DNA of 64,000 bases, taken from contig NZ_FODT01000002.1 in assembly GCF_900110435.1 (NCBI RefSeq), positions 62,001 through 126,000 on the forward strand. The letters run 5' to 3'. Both the position numbers and the translations under genes were made by a program. The DNA is from Rhodopseudomonas pseudopalustris. Its GTDB lineage: Bacteria; Pseudomonadota; Alphaproteobacteria; Rhizobiales; Xanthobacteraceae. This document shows positions 28,291 to 38,655 of the stretch, piece by piece; position 1 is the first letter of the stretch; the number at the start of each line of letters is the position of its first letter. A model generated the notes under the pieces. The model did not search any database. It was not told the DNA's origin and saw only the letters and a program-made list of their open reading frames with translations.

Positions 28291-28408
28291 GTGATTGCGA
28301 GGAGCGCCCGGATCGGCGCTCCGCGCCGTCGGAGCAAGGCTCCGCGGCCGAATCAATTCCGGAGCTCCGCGCGTCCTCGATTGCTTTGATGCGTTTGCAA
28401 TGACGAAG
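28291..28408. repeat. Second type of dispersed repeat upstream of nifH
   Basis: The ends read GTGATTGCGAGGAGCG and TTTGCAATGACGAAG, an imperfect inverted repeat typical of a palindromic family common in Bradyrhizobium-like genomes, from memory. The middle has CG-rich internal dyads around GGATCGGCGCTCCGCGCC and GGAGCAAGGCTCCGCGG. It separates the terminator from the nifH activator sites. Confidence 0.5.
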
Positions 28409-28464
28409 TCTGCGCGCGCAGTCGGAGGCCGCTGCGACCACGACCTCTTGCTGACGGTATCAGT

Positions 28465-28480
28465 TGTTTCGTTTGCAACA
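28465..28480 (+). promoter_or_regulatory. NifA site 1 upstream of nifH
   Basis: TGTTTCGTTTGCAACA, a perfect TGT-N10-ACA. It lies 120 bp before the -24 element and 50 bp upstream of a second site. Confidence 0.75.
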
Positions 28481-28514
28481 GCCATGCCCCGCGATGTCGG
28501 CCGCGAAGCCGTGA

Positions 28515-28530
28515 TGTCGGATTTGAAACA
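28515..28530 (+). promoter_or_regulatory. NifA site 2 upstream of nifH
   Basis: TGTCGGATTTGAAACA, a perfect TGT-N10-ACA ending 69 bp before the -24 block. Spacing of 50 bp from site 1 is close to five helical turns, so both would face the same side. Confidence 0.78.
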
Positions 28531-28599
28531 TCTCCCTGCGACCACCCGATTTGGCGCTATCCGCAAGTAAACGCCCACTTTTTCGGTCGGAGCCGAGAT

Positions 28600-28615
28600 T
28601 GGCACGGTCGTTGCA
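28600..28615 (+). promoter_or_regulatory. Sigma-54 promoter of nifHDK
   Basis: TGGCACG-GTCG-TTGCA matches the consensus at every defined position, the strongest such promoter in the window. The nifH start is about 150 bp downstream, leaving a long leader with no visible frame. Confidence 0.9.
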
Positions 28616-28710
28616 AAACAGGGATCAGCAAGGCGAGGGATGTTTGGCTGAGCAATGATTGCGAAGGGCAACATCCGCTTCTGAGCCGTGCGACGGTTTT
28701 AACGCAATGA

Positions 28711-29664
<954 letters not shown>

Positions 29665-29731
29665 TCCATCAGCCGGGCCGGCCGCCTCACGCGGCCGGCT
29701 CCCCGGCGGCCCCTTTAAACGAGGAACAACG

Positions 29732-31195
29732 ATGAGCACCGCAGTCGCAGAATCTCCCGCGGACCTCAAGGAACGCAACAAGCAGCTGATCGGCGAAGTC
29801 CTGGAAGCCTATCCGGACAAGTCCGCCAAGCGCCGCGCCAAGCACCTCAACACCTATGAGGCCGAAAAGGCCGAGTGCTCGGTCAAGTCCAACATCAAGT
29901 CGATCCCGGGCGTGATGACGATCCGCGGCTGCGCCTACGCCGGCTCGAAGGGCGTGGTGTGGGGTCCGATCAAGGACATGGTCCACATCAGCCACGGCCC
30001 GGTCGGCTGCGGCCAGTATTCCTGGGGCTCGCGCCGCAACTATTACAAGGGCGTCACCGGCATCGACACCTTCGGCACGATGCAGTTCACCTCCGATTTC
30101 CAGGAGAAGGACATCGTCTTCGGCGGTGACAAGAAGCTCGGCAAGATCATCGACGAAATTCAGGACCTGTTCCCGCTGAACCGCGGCATCTCGGTGCAAT
30201 CGGAATGCCCGATCGGTCTGATCGGCGACGACATCGAGGCGGTCTCCAAGGCCAAGACGAAACAGTATGACGGCAAGCCTATCATCCCGGTACGCTGCGA
30301 GGGCTTCCGCGGCGTGTCGCAGTCGCTCGGCCATCACATCGCCAACGACGTGATCCGCGACTGGGTGTTCGACAAGGCCGGCGACAAGGTCGCCACGTTC
30401 GAATCGACGCCCTACGACGTCGCGATCATCGGCGACTACAACATCGGCGGCGATGCCTGGGCCTCGCGCATCCTGCTCGAGGAGATGGGGCTCCGCGTGA
30501 TCGCGCAGTGGTCCGGCGACGGCACCATCGCCGAGCTCGAGAACACTCCAAAAGCGAAGCTGAACATCCTGCACTGCTACCGCTCGATGAACTATATCAC
30601 GCGGCACATGGAAGAGAAGTTCGGGATCCCGTGGGTCGAGTACAATTTCTTCGGTCCGACCAAGATCGAAGCCTCGTTGCGCGAGATCGCCGCGAAGTTC
30701 GACGACAAGATCAAGGAAGGCGCCGAGCGCGTCATCGCCAAGTACAAGCCGCGGATGCAGGCGATCGTCGATCGCTATCGTCCGCGCCTCGAAGGCAAGA
30801 AGGTGATGCTCTATGTCGGCGGCCTGCGTCCGCGCCACGTGATCGGCGCCTATGAAGACCTCGGCATGGAAGTGGTCGGCACCGGCTATGAATTCGGCCA
30901 CAACGACGACTATCAGCGAACTACCCACTACGTGAAGGACGGCACGCTGATCTACGACGACGTCACCGGCTACGAATTCGAGAAGTTCGTGGAGAAGGTG
31001 CGGCCCGATCTGGTCGGCTCCGGCATCAAGGAAAAGTACATCTTCCAGAAGATGGGTGTGCCGTTCCGCCAGATGCATTCGTGGGACTATTCCGGCCCGT
31101 ATCACGGCTATGACGGCTTCGCCATCTTCGCCCGTGACATGGACATCGCCATCAACGCCCCGATCTGGAAGCTGACCAAGGCACCTTGGAGCTGA
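29732..31195 (+). CDS. nifD: Nitrogenase MoFe protein alpha subunit NifD
   Basis: 487 residues. P-cluster cysteines are seen in [23 protein letters not shown] and further N-terminal segments. The FeMo-co ligands are the Cys in LHCYRSMNY and the His in [24 protein letters not shown] and SVQSECP are conserved. This is the molybdenum enzyme, since no delta subunit gene (anfG/vnfG) follows. It lies 67 bp after nifH, with a GAGGAAC ribosome site. Confidence 0.98.
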   Translation: MSTAVAESPADLKERNKQLIGEVLEAYPDKSAKRRAKHLNTYEAEKAECSVKSNIKSIPGVMTIRGCAYAGSKGVVWGPIKDMVHISHGPVGCGQYSWGSRRNYYKGVTGIDTFGTMQFTSDFQEKDIVFGGDKKLGKIIDEIQDLFPLNRGISVQSECPIGLIGDDIEAVSKAKTKQYDGKPIIPVRCEGFRGVSQSLGHHIANDVIRDWVFDKAGDKVATFESTPYDVAIIGDYNIGGDAWASRILLEEMGLRVIAQWSGDGTIAELENTPKAKLNILHCYRSMNYITRHMEEKFGIPWVEYNFFGPTKIEASLREIAAKFDDKIKEGAERVIAKYKPRMQAIVDRYRPRLEGKKVMLYVGGLRPRHVIGAYEDLGMEVVGTGYEFGHNDDYQRTTHYVKDGTLIYDDVTGYEFEKFVEKVRPDLVGSGIKEKYIFQKMGVPFRQMHSWDYSGPYHGYDGFAIFARDMDIAINAPIWKLTKAPWS

Positions 31196-31286
31196 AGTTC
31201 GGAGCTGAGCCCACTCGTCACGCGGGCTTCCGGTGCGATCCACCGGAAGCGCCGTGTCCCCGAATTCCTTGCGAAAGAACATCAAC

Positions 31287-32846
31287 ATGACCGAGACCGT
31301 AGAAAAGATCCGGGATCATTTCGATCTCTTCCATCAGCCCGAATACGCGGACATGATGGACAACAAGCGCAAGCAGTTCGAAAACGCCGTCGGCGAAGCC
31401 GAAGTCGAGCGCGTGGCGGACTGGACCAAGACCAAGGAATACCAGGACAAGAACTTTGCGCGTGAAGCCCTGGTCATCAATCCGGCCAAGGCCTGCCAGC
31501 CGCTCGGCGCTGTGTTCGCCGCGGTCGGATTCGAAAAGACGCTGCCGTTCGTGCACGGCTCGCAGGGCTGCGTCGCGTATTATCGTAGCCACTTCTCACG
31601 GCACTTCAAGGAGCCGACCTCCTGCGTCTCCTCGTCGATGACCGAAGACGCCGCGGTGTTCGGCGGCCTCAACAACATGATCGACGGCCTGGCGAATTCC
31701 TACGCGCTGTACAAGCCGAAGATGATCGCGGTCTCGACCACCTGCATGGCCGAGGTGATCGGCGACGACCTCAACGCGTTCATCAAGAATGCCAAGGAGA
31801 AGGGCTCCGTTCCGCAGGAGTTCGACGTCACCTACGCCCACACCCCGGCCTTCGTCGGCAGCCACATCACCGGCTACGACAACACGATGAAGGGCGTGGT
31901 GGAGCACTTCTGGGACGGCAAGTCCGGCACCGTGCCGAAGCTCGAGCGCCAGCCCAACGGCTCGATCAACTTCCTTGGCGGCTTCGACGGCAACACCGTC
32001 GGCAACATCCGCGAGGTCAAGCGGATCTTCGAACTGATGGGCGTCGACTACACCATCTTCGGCGACAACAGCGACGTCTGGGACACCCCGGCCGACGGCG
32101 AGTTCCGGATGTATGACGGCGGCACCACGCTGGAGCAGGCCGCCAACGCCATCCACGCCAAGGGCACGATCTCGATGCAGGAATTCTGCACGGAAAAGAC
32201 GCTGGCGACGATCGCGGCGCACGGCCAGGAAGTGGTCGCGCTCAACTCACCGATCGGCATCACCGGCACCGATCGCTTCCTGCAGGCGGTGTCGCGGATC
32301 ACCGGCAAGGCGATCCCCGAAGCGCTGACCAAGGAACGCGGCCGGCTGGTCGACGCCATCGGCGACTCGAGCGCGCACATCCACGGCAAGAAGTTCGCGA
32401 TCTTCGGCGATCCGGACCTGTGCTACGGCTTGGCCGAATTCATCCTCGAGCTCGGCGGCGAACCGACCCACATTCTCGCCACCAACGGCAACAAGAACTG
32501 GGAGGAGAAGGTCAACCAGCTCTTGGCGTCCTCGCCGTTCGGCACAAACTGCAAGGTCTACGCCGGCAAGGATCTCTGGCACCTACGCTCGCTGCTGTTC
32601 ACTGAGCCGGTCGACCTCATGATCGGCAACACCTACGGCAAGTATCTCGAGCGCGACACCGGCACGCCGTTGATCCGCATGGGCTTCCCGGTGTTCGATC
32701 GCCACCATCACCACCGCTCGCCGATCTGGGGATATCAGGGCACGATGAACGTCCTGGTGAAGATCCTCGACAAGATCTTCGACGAGATGGACAAGGCCAC
32801 CAACATCGCCGGCAAGACCGACCTCTCCTTCGACATCATCCGCTGA
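31287..32846 (+). CDS. nifK: Nitrogenase MoFe protein beta subunit NifK
   Basis: 519 residues from the ATG at 31287; the frame is open 18 codons further upstream, but the protein aligns with the family from [15 protein letters not shown]. The P-cluster cysteines appear in [24 protein letters not shown] and [13 protein letters not shown]. It pairs with NifD in the alpha2-beta2 MoFe protein. The ribosome site before 31287 is weak (GAAAGAAC), unlike its neighbours, so translation may depend on nifD. Confidence 0.98.
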   Translation: MTETVEKIRDHFDLFHQPEYADMMDNKRKQFENAVGEAEVERVADWTKTKEYQDKNFAREALVINPAKACQPLGAVFAAVGFEKTLPFVHGSQGCVAYYRSHFSRHFKEPTSCVSSSMTEDAAVFGGLNNMIDGLANSYALYKPKMIAVSTTCMAEVIGDDLNAFIKNAKEKGSVPQEFDVTYAHTPAFVGSHITGYDNTMKGVVEHFWDGKSGTVPKLERQPNGSINFLGGFDGNTVGNIREVKRIFELMGVDYTIFGDNSDVWDTPADGEFRMYDGGTTLEQAANAIHAKGTISMQEFCTEKTLATIAAHGQEVVALNSPIGITGTDRFLQAVSRITGKAIPEALTKERGRLVDAIGDSSAHIHGKKFAIFGDPDLCYGLAEFILELGGEPTHILATNGNKNWEEKVNQLLASSPFGTNCKVYAGKDLWHLRSLLFTEPVDLMIGNTYGKYLERDTGTPLIRMGFPVFDRHHHHRSPIWGYQGTMNVLVKILDKIFDEMDKATNIAGKTDLSFDIIR

Positions 32847-32897
32847 TGCCGAAGTCGATACCAAAGTCTCGGACCACCTGACCCTCAGGAGCGCCGC

Positions 32898-34364
32898 ATG
32901 AGCCGCCTCGCAGACAAGATTCAAGATGTCTTCAACGAGCCCGGCTGCGCGGACAATCAGGCCAAGTCCGAGAAACAGCGCAAGAAGGGCTGCAGCAAAC
33001 CGCTGCAGCCCGGCGGCGCGGCCGGTGGCTGCGCTTTCGACGGCGCCAAGATCGCGCTGCAGCCGATCGTCGACGTCGCCCATCTGGTGCACGGCCCGAT
33101 CGCTTGCGAAGGCTCGTCCTGGGACAATCGCGGCACCAAGTCGTCGGGCTCGAAGCTGTATCGCACCGGCTTCACCACCGACATGGGCGAGAACGACGTG
33201 GTGTTCGGCGGCGAGAAGCGGCTGTTCCGGTCGATCAGGGAGATCATCGAAAAGTATCATCCGCCCGCGGTGTTCGTGTATCAGACCTGCGTGCCGGCGA
33301 TGATGGGCGATGACATCGTCGCGGTCTGCAAGGTGGCGACCGAGAAGCTCGGCACGCCCTGCGTTCCGATCATCGCGCCGGGCTTCGTCGGCCCGAAGAA
33401 CCTCGGTAACAAGCTCGCCGGCGAGGCGATGCTCGACTACGTGATCGGCACCCAGGAGCCGGATTTCACCACCCCTTACGACATCAACATCATCGGCGAA
33501 TACAATGTCGCGGGCGAATTGTGGCAGGTGAAGCCGCTGCTCGACGAACTCGGCATCCGCATTCTGTCATGCCTGTCGGGTGACTCGCGCTACCACGAAG
33601 TGGCGCGATCGCATCGCGCCCGCGCGGCGATGATGGTGTGCTCGACCGCGATGATCAACGTCGCCCGCAAGATGGAAGACCGCTACGGCATTCCGTATTT
33701 CGAAGGCTCGTTCTACGGCATCACCGACACCTCGGAGTCGCTGCGCCAGATCGCCAGGCTGCTGATCGCGCGCGGCGCGCCGGACGAATTGATGGGCCGC
33801 ACCGAGGCGCTGATCGAACGCGAGGAGGCGAAGGCCTGGGCCGCGATCAAGGCCTATACGCCGCGGCTCGAAGGCAAGAAGGTTCTGCTGATCACCGGCG
33901 GTGTGAAGTCGTGGTCGGTGGTGCTGGCGCTGCAGGAGGCCGGCCTGACTATCGTCGGCACCAGCGTCAAGAAATCGACCAAGGAAGACAAGGAACGGCT
34001 CAAGGAGATGAGCCCGGACGTCCATTTGATCGACGATCTGCGACCGCGCGAAATGTACAAGATGCTGAAAGAGGCGCAAGCCGACATCATGCTGTCCGGC
34101 GGGCGCTCGCAATTCGTCGCGCTGAAGGCGCGGATGCCCTGGATGGACATCAACCAGGAGCGTACTTACGCCTATTGCGGCTATGTCGGCATTGTCGAAA
34201 TGGTGCGGCAGATCGACAAGGCGCTGTTCAACCCGATCTGGGAGCAGGTCCGCTCCGCCCCGCCGTGGGAGGAGATCAGCTGGGAAACCCGCGCCGACGC
34301 CGCCAATGCGGCCGACGACGCGCAGCGCGCCGCCGAGGCGACGCCTGCCGCAAAGGTTGCGTGA
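32898..34364 (+). CDS. nifE: FeMo-cofactor scaffold protein NifE
   Basis: 488 residues, homologous to NifD. It opens [17 protein letters not shown] and carries a Lys/Cys-rich stretch ([20 protein letters not shown]), then [12 protein letters not shown] and [13 protein letters not shown], which hold cluster-binding cysteines. NifEN receives NifB-co and completes FeMo-co with Mo and homocitrate. The C-terminus has an Ala-rich extension. The stop is separated from the nifN start by one base. Confidence 0.97.
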   Translation: MSRLADKIQDVFNEPGCADNQAKSEKQRKKGCSKPLQPGGAAGGCAFDGAKIALQPIVDVAHLVHGPIACEGSSWDNRGTKSSGSKLYRTGFTTDMGENDVVFGGEKRLFRSIREIIEKYHPPAVFVYQTCVPAMMGDDIVAVCKVATEKLGTPCVPIIAPGFVGPKNLGNKLAGEAMLDYVIGTQEPDFTTPYDINIIGEYNVAGELWQVKPLLDELGIRILSCLSGDSRYHEVARSHRARAAMMVCSTAMINVARKMEDRYGIPYFEGSFYGITDTSESLRQIARLLIARGAPDELMGRTEALIEREEAKAWAAIKAYTPRLEGKKVLLITGGVKSWSVVLALQEAGLTIVGTSVKKSTKEDKERLKEMSPDVHLIDDLRPREMYKMLKEAQADIMLSGGRSQFVALKARMPWMDINQERTYAYCGYVGIVEMVRQIDKALFNPIWEQVRSAPPWEEISWETRADAANAADDAQRAAEATPAAKVA

Positions 34365-34365
34365 G

Positions 34366-35742
34366 ATGGCGAAGGTGGTGACATCGACAAAATCCTGCAC
34401 CGTCAATCCGTTGCGGATGAGCCAGCCGCTGGGCGCGGCGCTGGCCTTCATGGGGCTGCGCAATTCGATGCCGCTGCTGCACGGCTCGCAGGGCTGCACC
34501 TCGTTCGGCCTGGTGCTGTTCGTGCGCCATTTCCGCGAACAGATTCCGCTGCAGACCACGGCGATGAGCGAAGTCGCGACCGTGCTCGGCGGCTTCGACA
34601 ATGTCGAACAGGCGATCGTCAACATCGTCGGCCGCACCAAGCCCGACGTGATCGGGATCTGCACAACCGGCGTGACAGAGATCAAGGGCGACGACCTCGA
34701 CGGCTTCATCAAGCTGGTGCGCGGCAAGCATCCCGAACTCGCGAATGTGGCGCTGGTGCCGGTGTCGACGCCCGACTTCAAGGGCGCATTCGAGGACGGC
34801 TTCGCGACGACGGTCGCGAAGATCGTCGAGACACTGGTCGAGGCGCCAGCGGCGGGCGTTGCGCGCGATCCGGCGAAGCTCAACGTGCTGGCGGGCAGCC
34901 ATCTGACGCCGGGCGATATCGACGAACTACGCGACATCATCGAGGCGTTCGGCCTGCAGCCGACGTTTCTTCCCGACATTTCCGGCTCGCTCGATGGCCA
35001 TCTGCCGGACGACTTCACCCCGACCACCCATGGCGGCGTGTCGGTGGCCGAGGTCGCGGCGATGGGGCGCGCGGCGCACACGCTCGCGCTCGGCGAACAG
35101 ATGCGCAAGGCGGCGGCCGCGCTCGAGGCCAAAGTCGGCGTGCCGTTCACGCTGCTGCAGCGCCTCACCGGGCTTGCGCCGAGCGACGAATTGATGGCGA
35201 CGCTGGCGCGGATCAGCGGCCGCCCGGTGCCGCCGAAGTATCGCCGCCAGCGCAGCCAGCTCGTCGACGCCATGCTCGACGGCCACTTCTATTTCGGCGG
35301 CAAGAGAATCGCGATCGGCGCCGAGCCCGACATGCTGCTCAACATCGGCGGCTGGCTCGCCGACATGGGGTGCACCATTGCTGCTGCGGTGACCACGACG
35401 CACTCGCCGGCGCTCGCGCAGGCGCCGTCTGACGACGTGCTGATTGGTGATCTGGAGGATCTGGAGCAACGCGCTGAGGATTGCGATCTGCTGGTGACGC
35501 ATTCGCATGGTCGTCAGGCAGCGGAACGGCTCGGCGTTCCGCTGTTCCGCGTCGGGCTGCCGATGTTCGACCGGCTCGGCGCCGCGCATCAGGTCGCGGT
35601 CGGCTATCGCGGCACCCGCGATCTGATCTTCGCGATCGGAAATCTGTTCATTTCCAACATCAAGGAACCGGACGTCGACACTTGGCGCAGCACCGCTGCT
35701 GGCGGTCCGGATCAAGTCGATGCGTCGGTTACGACTCATTAA
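34366..35742 (+). CDS. nifN: FeMo-cofactor scaffold protein NifN
   Basis: 458 residues from the ATG at 34366, one base after the nifE stop codon. It aligns with NifK-type proteins: CTVNPLRMSQPLGAALAFMGL, PLLHGSQGCTSFGLV and GICTTGVTEIKGDDL. Cysteines in the first two segments correspond to cluster ligands. It forms the NifE2N2 tetramer. It ends 46 bp before nifX. Confidence 0.96.
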   Translation: MAKVVTSTKSCTVNPLRMSQPLGAALAFMGLRNSMPLLHGSQGCTSFGLVLFVRHFREQIPLQTTAMSEVATVLGGFDNVEQAIVNIVGRTKPDVIGICTTGVTEIKGDDLDGFIKLVRGKHPELANVALVPVSTPDFKGAFEDGFATTVAKIVETLVEAPAAGVARDPAKLNVLAGSHLTPGDIDELRDIIEAFGLQPTFLPDISGSLDGHLPDDFTPTTHGGVSVAEVAAMGRAAHTLALGEQMRKAAAALEAKVGVPFTLLQRLTGLAPSDELMATLARISGRPVPPKYRRQRSQLVDAMLDGHFYFGGKRIAIGAEPDMLLNIGGWLADMGCTIAAAVTTTHSPALAQAPSDDVLIGDLEDLEQRAEDCDLLVTHSHGRQAAERLGVPLFRVGLPMFDRLGAAHQVAVGYRGTRDLIFAIGNLFISNIKEPDVDTWRSTAAGGPDQVDASVTTH

Positions 35743-35788
35743 GACGGAAGCGAAGGAGAGCGTCGATGCACAACAACGGAGGCGCGGC

Positions 35789-36187
35789 ATGAAGGTCGCT
35801 TTTGCCACTCAGGATATGAAGCGCGTCGACGCGCATTTCGGCTGGGCGAGGAACATCGCCATCTACGAAGTCACCGCGGAGGATTATCGCTTCATTGAGG
35901 CGGTGCAGTTCGCCGAGGAGAAGGAAGACGGTAACGAAGACAAGTTGGCGGCGAAGATCGATGCGATCCGGGATTGCGCGATCGTGTATTGCGCGGCGAT
36001 CGGCGGCTCCGGCGCGGCGCGCGTGGTCGCCGCGCAGGTGCACCCGCTGAAGCTCGCACAGCCGGAGCCGATCACCGAACTGATCGTCAAGTTGCAAGGC
36101 GTGCTGCGCGGCGCGCCGCCGCCGTGGCTGCGCAAGGCGCTGTTGAAAGGCGAAGAGCGCAAGTTCGATTTCGCGGATGAGGTGTGA
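35789..36187 (+). CDS. nifX: NifX, nitrogenase cofactor carrier
   Basis: 132 residues from the ATG at 35789, with GGAGGCGCGGC immediately before it. [28 protein letters not shown] is the typical NifX opening. NifX binds NifB-co and the VK intermediate and shuttles them to NifEN. The related domain at the NifB C-terminus is visible in this window too. The following gene starts one base after its stop. Confidence 0.95.
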   Translation: MKVAFATQDMKRVDAHFGWARNIAIYEVTAEDYRFIEAVQFAEEKEDGNEDKLAAKIDAIRDCAIVYCAAIGGSGAARVVAAQVHPLKLAQPEPITELIVKLQGVLRGAPPPWLRKALLKGEERKFDFADEV

Positions 36188-36188
36188 G

Positions 36189-36656
36189 ATGACCGACGCA
36201 ACGGCAACCGCCAGTGACGCTACGATCGACTCGCTGTTCGTCAAGGAGTTGGTCAAGCAGCTCCGTGCCCAGGACACCCACGGCGTCTGGGAGAGCAAGT
36301 CCGATCTCAAGCTGCTCGAGCCGTTCATCATCGACAAGGCGAAGCGCCGAGAGATCCCGCTGATGGGCGATCCTGATCCCGAGACGCTGTGGCGGCTCGA
36401 GCTGTTCTACAACGCGGTGGCGCTGTCGATCGAGCGCGAGACCAAGATCATGGTGTCGCCGATGATGAAGATGCATCACGAAGGCTTCGGCCGGATGATC
36501 CTCAGCGCCGGCCGGCTGATCGTCGTCAACAAGCACATGCGCGACGTCCATCGCTTCGGCTTCGACAATCTCGGCAAGCTCGCCGAGGACGGCGACAGAC
36601 TGGTGAACGCCGGCGTTGAGATGATCCGCAAGTTTCCCGAGGTCGCGGCGCTCTGA
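36189..36656 (+). CDS. NifX-associated nitrogen fixation protein (DUF269)
   Basis: 155 residues from the ATG at 36189. The conserved block [27 protein letters not shown], then [36 protein letters not shown], identifies the DUF269 family that follows nifX in most diazotrophs. Its biochemical role is not established. It lies one base after nifX and 11 bp before the next gene. Confidence 0.92.
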   Translation: MTDATATASDATIDSLFVKELVKQLRAQDTHGVWESKSDLKLLEPFIIDKAKRREIPLMGDPDPETLWRLELFYNAVALSIERETKIMVSPMMKMHHEGFGRMILSAGRLIVVNKHMRDVHRFGFDNLGKLAEDGDRLVNAGVEMIRKFPEVAAL

Positions 36657-36667
36657 AGGAAATCACC

Positions 36668-36874
36668 ATGTCAGATATCGACACGCTGAAAGCCGAAATC
36701 AAGAAGCTGTCCGCGCGCGCGACGACAATGAAGATGAATCTACACGATCTGTCGGAGGAACTGCCGATCAACTGGCAGACCATCATGACGGTGGCGCAGC
36801 AGACCCACGATGCTTTCGCGGCGCTCGAAGCCGCGCGAACAACCTTGAAGGAACTGGAAGCCAAGGCTGCGTGA
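36668..36874 (+). CDS. CCE_0567-type small metal-binding protein (DUF683)
   Basis: 68 residues, predicted as a two-helix hairpin: IDTLKAEIKKLSARATTMKMNLHDLSEELPINWQTIMTVAQ, then AALEAARTTLKELEAK. The length and the MKMNLHDLSEELP turn fit the small metalloprotein family named after a Cyanothece protein found in nif clusters. A GAAGGAAATCACC ribosome site precedes the ATG. Its function in nitrogen fixation is unknown. Confidence 0.88.
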   Translation: MSDIDTLKAEIKKLSARATTMKMNLHDLSEELPINWQTIMTVAQQTHDAFAALEAARTTLKELEAKAA

Positions 36875-36943
36875 CAAGGCCGCCTAAGCGGCCGCAGCGC
36901 CAGTCCGAACCGCGCGGCGAAGGCCGCGCCAGGAGCGATGACG

Positions 36944-37258
36944 ATGACGATCTTTTCGAGCCGCGACGGCAAGCCGTGGGAACCGACCTACATCACCGCG
37001 ATCGATGGCGACAAGTGCATCGGCTGCGGCCGTTGCTACAAGGTCTGCTCGCGCGACGTGATGCACCTGATGGGCGTCAACGAGGACGGCGAACTGGTCG
37101 GCTGCAGCCTCGAGAACGACGACGATGACGACGAGGAATTCGTCCGCAAGGTGATGGTGCTCGACAAGGCCGGCAATTGCATCGGCTGTTCGGCCTGCAA
37201 CCGGGTCTGTCCGAAGGATTGTCAGACCCACGTCAAGGCCAGCGAACTCGGGCTCTAG
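36944..37258 (+). CDS. fdxB: Ferredoxin III, nif-specific (FdxB)
   Basis: 104 residues from the ATG at 36944, which lies eight bases after AGGAG; an ATG at 36938 is only two bases from it. Two cluster motifs are visible, CIGCGRCYKVCSRDVMHL and CIGCSACNRVCPKDC, separated by an acidic linker (NDDDDDEEF). FdxB proteins are two-cluster ferredoxins conserved downstream of nifX. Its stop is 8 bp before the nifQ start. Confidence 0.93.
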   Translation: MTIFSSRDGKPWEPTYITAIDGDKCIGCGRCYKVCSRDVMHLMGVNEDGELVGCSLENDDDDDEEFVRKVMVLDKAGNCIGCSACNRVCPKDCQTHVKASELGL

Positions 37259-37266
37259 GAGCGATC

Positions 37267-37977
37267 ATGATCGGCGCGGCGAAGCAGGAGGCAGGCGTGG
37301 CGTCGGCGGCGAAGCTGCCGCTGCGCGTCGCGGCGTCCGGCTTCGCGTCGTCGCCGGCGATCGTGTATCGGGCGCTGACCGGCGGCCTGCCGGCCGATGC
37401 ATTGATCGATGACGACCACGCGTTCGATCGCCACGTGCTGGCGTCGATCCTGTCGGCGGCGATGGCCGAGCCCGGCCCGATCAACGCGCGCTGCGGCCTC
37501 GGCGCCGACGATTTCGTCGCGCTGGTGACGTCGTTCTTCCCGCACATTTCGGTGCTGCTGTCGGTGCTCGCCTCGGGCGAGCCTGACGTCGACGAGGAGG
37601 CCGCGATGGTGCGCGACCTCCTGCTCGCGCATCGCTCGACGCCGGGCGAGGTCGGACGCTGGCTCGCCACGATGGTGGCGCGCCGGGCGATGGAGCCGGA
37701 TCACCTTTGGGAAGATCTCGGCCTGCGCGACCGCACCGAGCTGACGCGGCTGTTGATGCGGCACTTCGGCCCGCTGGCGCGCGACAACACCCGCAACATG
37801 CGCTGGAAGCGGTTCTTCTATCGCAAGCTCTGCGAGGACGACGGCATGGTGATGTGCAGCGCGCCGGTGTGTTCGCAGTGCAACGACTTCGCCGAATGCT
37901 TCGGCGACGAGAGCGGCGAAAGCCGGATGGCCGGCCGCCGGCGAGAGATCGAACAGCGCGCGGCGGGCGTGTCGTAA
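37267..37977 (+). CDS. nifQ: NifQ, molybdenum donor for FeMo-co
   Basis: 236 residues from the ATG at 37267, with AGGAGCGATC upstream. The C-terminus has the diagnostic cysteine motif C-x4-C-x2-C-x5-C in MCSAPVCSQCNDFAEC, plus the conserved RNMRWKRFFYRKLCEDDG segment before it. NifQ carries an Fe-Mo-S cluster and gives Mo to NifEN. An N-terminal extension of some 40 residues is less conserved. It is the last gene before a MITE-like repeat, so probably ends the nifH transcript. Confidence 0.94.
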   Translation: MIGAAKQEAGVASAAKLPLRVAASGFASSPAIVYRALTGGLPADALIDDDHAFDRHVLASILSAAMAEPGPINARCGLGADDFVALVTSFFPHISVLLSVLASGEPDVDEEAAMVRDLLLAHRSTPGEVGRWLATMVARRAMEPDHLWEDLGLRDRTELTRLLMRHFGPLARDNTRNMRWKRFFYRKLCEDDGMVMCSAPVCSQCNDFAECFGDESGESRMAGRRREIEQRAAGVS

Positions 37978-37983
37978 GACGGG

Positions 37984-38137
37984 CTTCACCCTCCCCTGGA
38001 GGGGGAGGGTCGCGAGCGTAGCGAGCGGGGTGGGGTGGCGAAGAGTTTGTCCGCCGTGCCCGCGGCTCACCCCACCCCGGCGTGCACCGCGCTTCGCGCG
38101 TTACCCGCCGACCCTCCCCCTCAAGGGGAGGGTGAAG
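37984..38137. repeat. MITE-like element with 13-bp terminal inverted repeats
   Basis: 154 bp bounded by CTTCACCCTCCCC and GGGGAGGGTGAAG, perfect 13-bp inverted ends. Inside, GAGGGGGAGGGTCGCGAGCG and CGACCCTCCCCCTC, and GGGGTGGGGTG and CACCCCACCCC, form further dyads, so a long hairpin can fold. No frame fits. It separates nifQ from the next nif promoter and may act as terminator and insulator. Confidence 0.8.
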
Positions 38138-38181
38138 AGTGAGCTGCGAGCGGTTGTCGGAAACCGTCGCGTTAGCGACCA

Positions 38182-38197
38182 TGTCGCAACTCCTACA
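38182..38197 (+). promoter_or_regulatory. NifA site upstream of iscA-nifUSVW
   Basis: TGTCGCAACTCCTACA, a perfect TGT-N10-ACA, ending 57 bp before the -24 block and 44 bp after the MITE-like element. Confidence 0.72.
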
Positions 38198-38254
38198 TTT
38201 CCCAATGGTTCAATTTAATTAGTAAATTCAGTGTCTTGCTGCTCTACCGAAGAA

Positions 38255-38270
38255 TGGCACAGCGGTTGCA
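38255..38270 (+). promoter_or_regulatory. Sigma-54 promoter of iscA-nifUSVW
   Basis: TGGCACA-GCGG-TTGCA: one change in the -24 block (A for G at its last base), the -12 block perfect. The first start codon is 37 bp downstream. Confidence 0.82.
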
Positions 38271-38306
38271 AACCCTCATGTCGGACCCAATCCACGGAGG
38301 CCGATC

Positions 38307-38627
38307 ATGATCATCCTGACCGAACAAGCCGGTAACGCCGTCAAGGCTGCGATGTCCCGCGCTGGCAAGACTGAAGCTGGCCTGCGGGTCATGGTCGAAG
38401 CGGGTGGCTGTGCCGGATACAAATATCTGATCGGGCTCGACCCCGAGCCGCGGTCCGACGACGCGGTGGTCGAAGCGGCTGGCGTCAGGGTGTTCGTCGA
38501 TCCCGACTCGCAGCCGCTGCTGAGCGGCATGACGATCGACTTCGTCGAGAGTCTCGAGGGCTCGGGCTTCACCTTCGACAATCCCAACGCCGAGAACAAA
38601 TGCGGCTGCGGCAAGTCATTCGGCTGA
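38307..38627 (+). CDS. IscA/HesB-type Fe-S protein, nifU-linked copy
   Basis: 106 residues with the full A-type signature: VMVEAGGCAGYKYLIGLD, GVRVFVDPDSQPLLSGMTIDFVESLEGSGFTFDNPNA and the terminal CGCG motif. All three ligand cysteines are present at normal spacing. It is much closer to standard nif IscA than the copy after nifB. It opens the operon and ends 28 bp before nifU, so a role beside NifU in cluster delivery to nitrogenase is likely. Confidence 0.92.
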   Translation: MIILTEQAGNAVKAAMSRAGKTEAGLRVMVEAGGCAGYKYLIGLDPEPRSDDAVVEAAGVRVFVDPDSQPLLSGMTIDFVESLEGSGFTFDNPNAENKCGCGKSFG

Positions 38628-38655
38628 GGCCCCCTGCAAGCCACGGAGCGTCGTC

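Noticed and set aside
37481-38182. Minus-strand frame across nifQ and the MITE-like element
   Set aside because: Its apparent coding potential comes from the inverted repeat and the nifQ shadow.
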